In this document: positions 5,007 to 5,894 of the stretch, piece by piece
How positions within the stretch are numbered: the stretch's first letter is position 1
Layout of the letters: each line of letters starts with the position of its first letter
Assembly: GCA_021812735.1 (NCBI GenBank)
Contig: JAKAMV010000656.1
Location: 1 to 5,894, forward strand
Direction of reading: 5' to 3'
DNA length: 5,894 nucleotides
From: Chloroflexota bacterium
GTDB lineage: Bacteria; Chloroflexota; Limnocylindria; Limnocylindrales; CSP1-4
The notes under the pieces: model-generated
What the model saw: only the letters and a program-made list of their open reading frames with translations
Databases searched by the model: none
What the model was told of the DNA's origin: nothing
Program-made: the position numbers and the translations under genes

Positions 5007-5732
5007 CTAGGACTCGAGCTCGAGCGAGCCGAGCAGGTCCGCGCCGGCGCGCCAGGCGGCCGGGTTGTCGTGCTCGAGGCGATGACCCTCGTGGCTCAGT
5101 CGCGCGGCCAGCGCCGGGTACTGGTCACACAGGTGCCCTCCGGGCCGGAACCGGCGGGCGGCGTCGTGCAGGAAGACCGCGTACAGGGTCTCGGGGTCCG
5201 CCTGCGCGATGTGCGTCTCGGCCTCGGGCTGGAAGTCGATGGGCACCATCAGGCGGGCGAAGAACGCGCCGATCTCGTCCACCAGCGGGTCGACGCCCTG
5301 CGAGTGGCCCGCCCAGCGCACGATCGGCGCCCGCGACACGAAGGCGACGTACGTCCGGTGCCGATCGGCGGCGTCGGCGAGCATCGTGCCGCCGAAGGCG
5401 AGGAACTGGTTCGTCTCCGGGATGCGGTCGGCGATCTGGATGCGGCCCCAGCTGAAAGGCTGGCTGCGGGGAACCATCGTGCGGCGGTTGAAGGTGGACA
5501 GCCGCCCGCGTCCCAGGTACACGTCCCGGAAGGTGATCTCCTCCGGGTCGAAGTGCTCGAGCGTGGGCACGTCGCGCAGGGCAACCATGAGGCGCGGACC
5601 GGGGATGCTGCCCGCCAGCAGGCCGTCGCGCAGCTCGAAGCCGAGGTGGTCGAGCTCCGCCTCGGTCTCGCTCATCCAGTCGCCGCCCCACTCCACCGCC
5701 CCCGGCCATGGCCGTGCAATATGCCCGTTCAC
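5007..5732 (-). CDS. Hypothetical protein coupled to a flippase-like membrane protein
   Basis: This 241-residue protein has no family I can name. It is soluble-looking, with no signal peptide or transmembrane segment. Notable stretches are LMVALRDVPTLEHFDPEEITFRD (about 48-70), the basic/aromatic run RLSTFNRRTMVPRS (about 77-90), and ETLYAVFLHDAARRF (about 181-195). It contains many His and Trp residues and one cysteine (Cys202). The GTG start at 5732 is chosen because AGGAG lies 6 nt upstream and the start overlaps the stop of the upstream gene as GTGA. An ATG at residue 20 (5675) is a possible alternative but has a poor ribosome binding site. The 4-bp overlap implies translational coupling to the membrane protein, so a role in the same envelope or lipid process is plausible but not shown. 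Confidence 0.82.
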   Translation of the reverse strand: MNGHIARPWPGAVEWGGDWMSETEAELDHLGFELRDGLLAGSIPGPRLMVALRDVPTLEHFDPEEITFRDVYLGRGRLSTFNRRTMVPRSQPFSWGRIQIADRIPETNQFLAFGGTMLADAADRHRTYVAFVSRAPIVRWAGHSQGVDPLVDEIGAFFARLMVPIDFQPEAETHIAQADPETLYAVFLHDAARRFRPGGHLCDQYPALAARLSHEGHRLEHDNPAAWRAGADLLGSLELES

Positions 5733-5894
5733 GCGTGACTCCTCGGCTCCGCGACCGGAGCCTCATTCCGGGCGTGACGCCGCCCGCCGACGAGGAGCGC
5801 CAGGGCGCCCCCAAGAGATGTGATCAACAGCGACACGGCGTGCAGCAGCACCGCGAACGCCAGCGCGGACTCCCGGTCGATCCCCACCGAGGCC
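5729..5894 (-). CDS. C-terminal end of a membrane protein, probably flippase-like / LPG-synthase TM family
   Basis: Only the last 54 residues are inside the window and the start lies beyond the right edge. The fragment reads IDRESALAFAVLLHAV followed by SLLITSLGGALALLVGG, which makes a long hydrophobic helix or hairpin, then a short basic tail (GRRHARNE) and a stop. The pattern of an ALAFAVLLH helix followed by a Leu/Gly-rich last helix resembles the C-terminus of the lysylphosphatidylglycerol synthase/flippase-like family (YbhN/AglD type). These proteins are integral membrane proteins acting on or moving lipid-linked molecules. The fragment is too short to be certain of the family. Its TGA overlaps the GTG of the next gene by 4 bp. 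Confidence 0.7.
   Translation of the reverse strand, partial: ASVGIDRESALAFAVLLHAVSLLITSLGGALALLVGGRRHARNEAPVAEPRSHA
5739..5743 (-). promoter_or_regulatory. Shine-Dalgarno AGGAG for the hypothetical gene
   Basis: AGGAG on the minus strand lies 6 nt before the GTG at 5732, inside the 3' end of the upstream coding sequence. It favours this GTG over the downstream in-frame ATG at 5675. Confidence 0.75.

Noticed and set aside
4959..5738. 259-codon plus-strand frame opposite the 241-residue hypothetical gene
   Set aside because: The minus-strand gene has a strong ribosome binding site, a GTGA overlap with its neighbour and balanced protein composition. The plus frame looks like a shadow.
1..5894. 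A defence system, mobile element, CRISPR array or biosynthetic cluster
   Set aside because: No transposase, integrase, nuclease, toxin-antitoxin pair, long direct repeats or tRNA were found. The genes read as ordinary chromosomal content.

Overview
This is a 5.9 kb window of very GC-rich bacterial DNA with tightly packed genes and frequent GTG starts. The base composition, the LigB-like ATP-dependent DNA ligase and the apparently leaderless transcripts suggest a high-GC lineage such as Chloroflexota or a deep-branching actinobacterium. No marker gene fixes the phylum. I see no rRNA, tRNA, CRISPR array, insertion sequence or phage gene, so the region reads as ordinary chromosome.

Layout from left to right. 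A class-V PLP aminotransferase (isopenicillin-N-epimerase/cysteine-desulfurase-like) runs leftward out of the window. It diverges from a two-domain rhodanese/sulfurtransferase across 60 bp that hold overlapping -10-like boxes on both strands. The rhodanese converges on a leftward hypothetical gene with a Pro/Gly/Asp-rich tail. Upstream of that gene, on the same strand, is an ATP-dependent DNA ligase, separated from it by about 90 bp rich in palindromes. The ligase diverges from a GNAT acetyltransferase across only 27 bp, again with abutting -10-like boxes on both strands. A small helical protein of unknown function follows the GNAT gene after one base. It converges, across a 55 bp gap with a GC-rich nested stem, on a leftward hypothetical gene. 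That gene overlaps by 4 bp (GTGA) the end of a membrane protein that enters from the right edge, probably a flippase-like/LPG-synthase TM family member.

How the genes relate. Three pairs look co-regulated: aminotransferase/rhodanese (shared divergent promoter region, possible sulfur or cysteine link), ligase/GNAT (shared divergent promoter), and flippase-like protein/hypothetical (translational coupling). GNAT and the small protein also look coupled.

The most unusual protein-level point is the rhodanese. Neither rhodanese domain has cysteine at the catalytic position, and the only cysteine in the protein lies two residues upstream of it. The two compact bidirectional promoters, with starts that look leaderless or nearly so, are the most unusual DNA-level point. 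No gap without a gene exceeds 100 bp. The 59 bp between the rhodanese and the following hypothetical gene (1498-1556) show nothing I can support.
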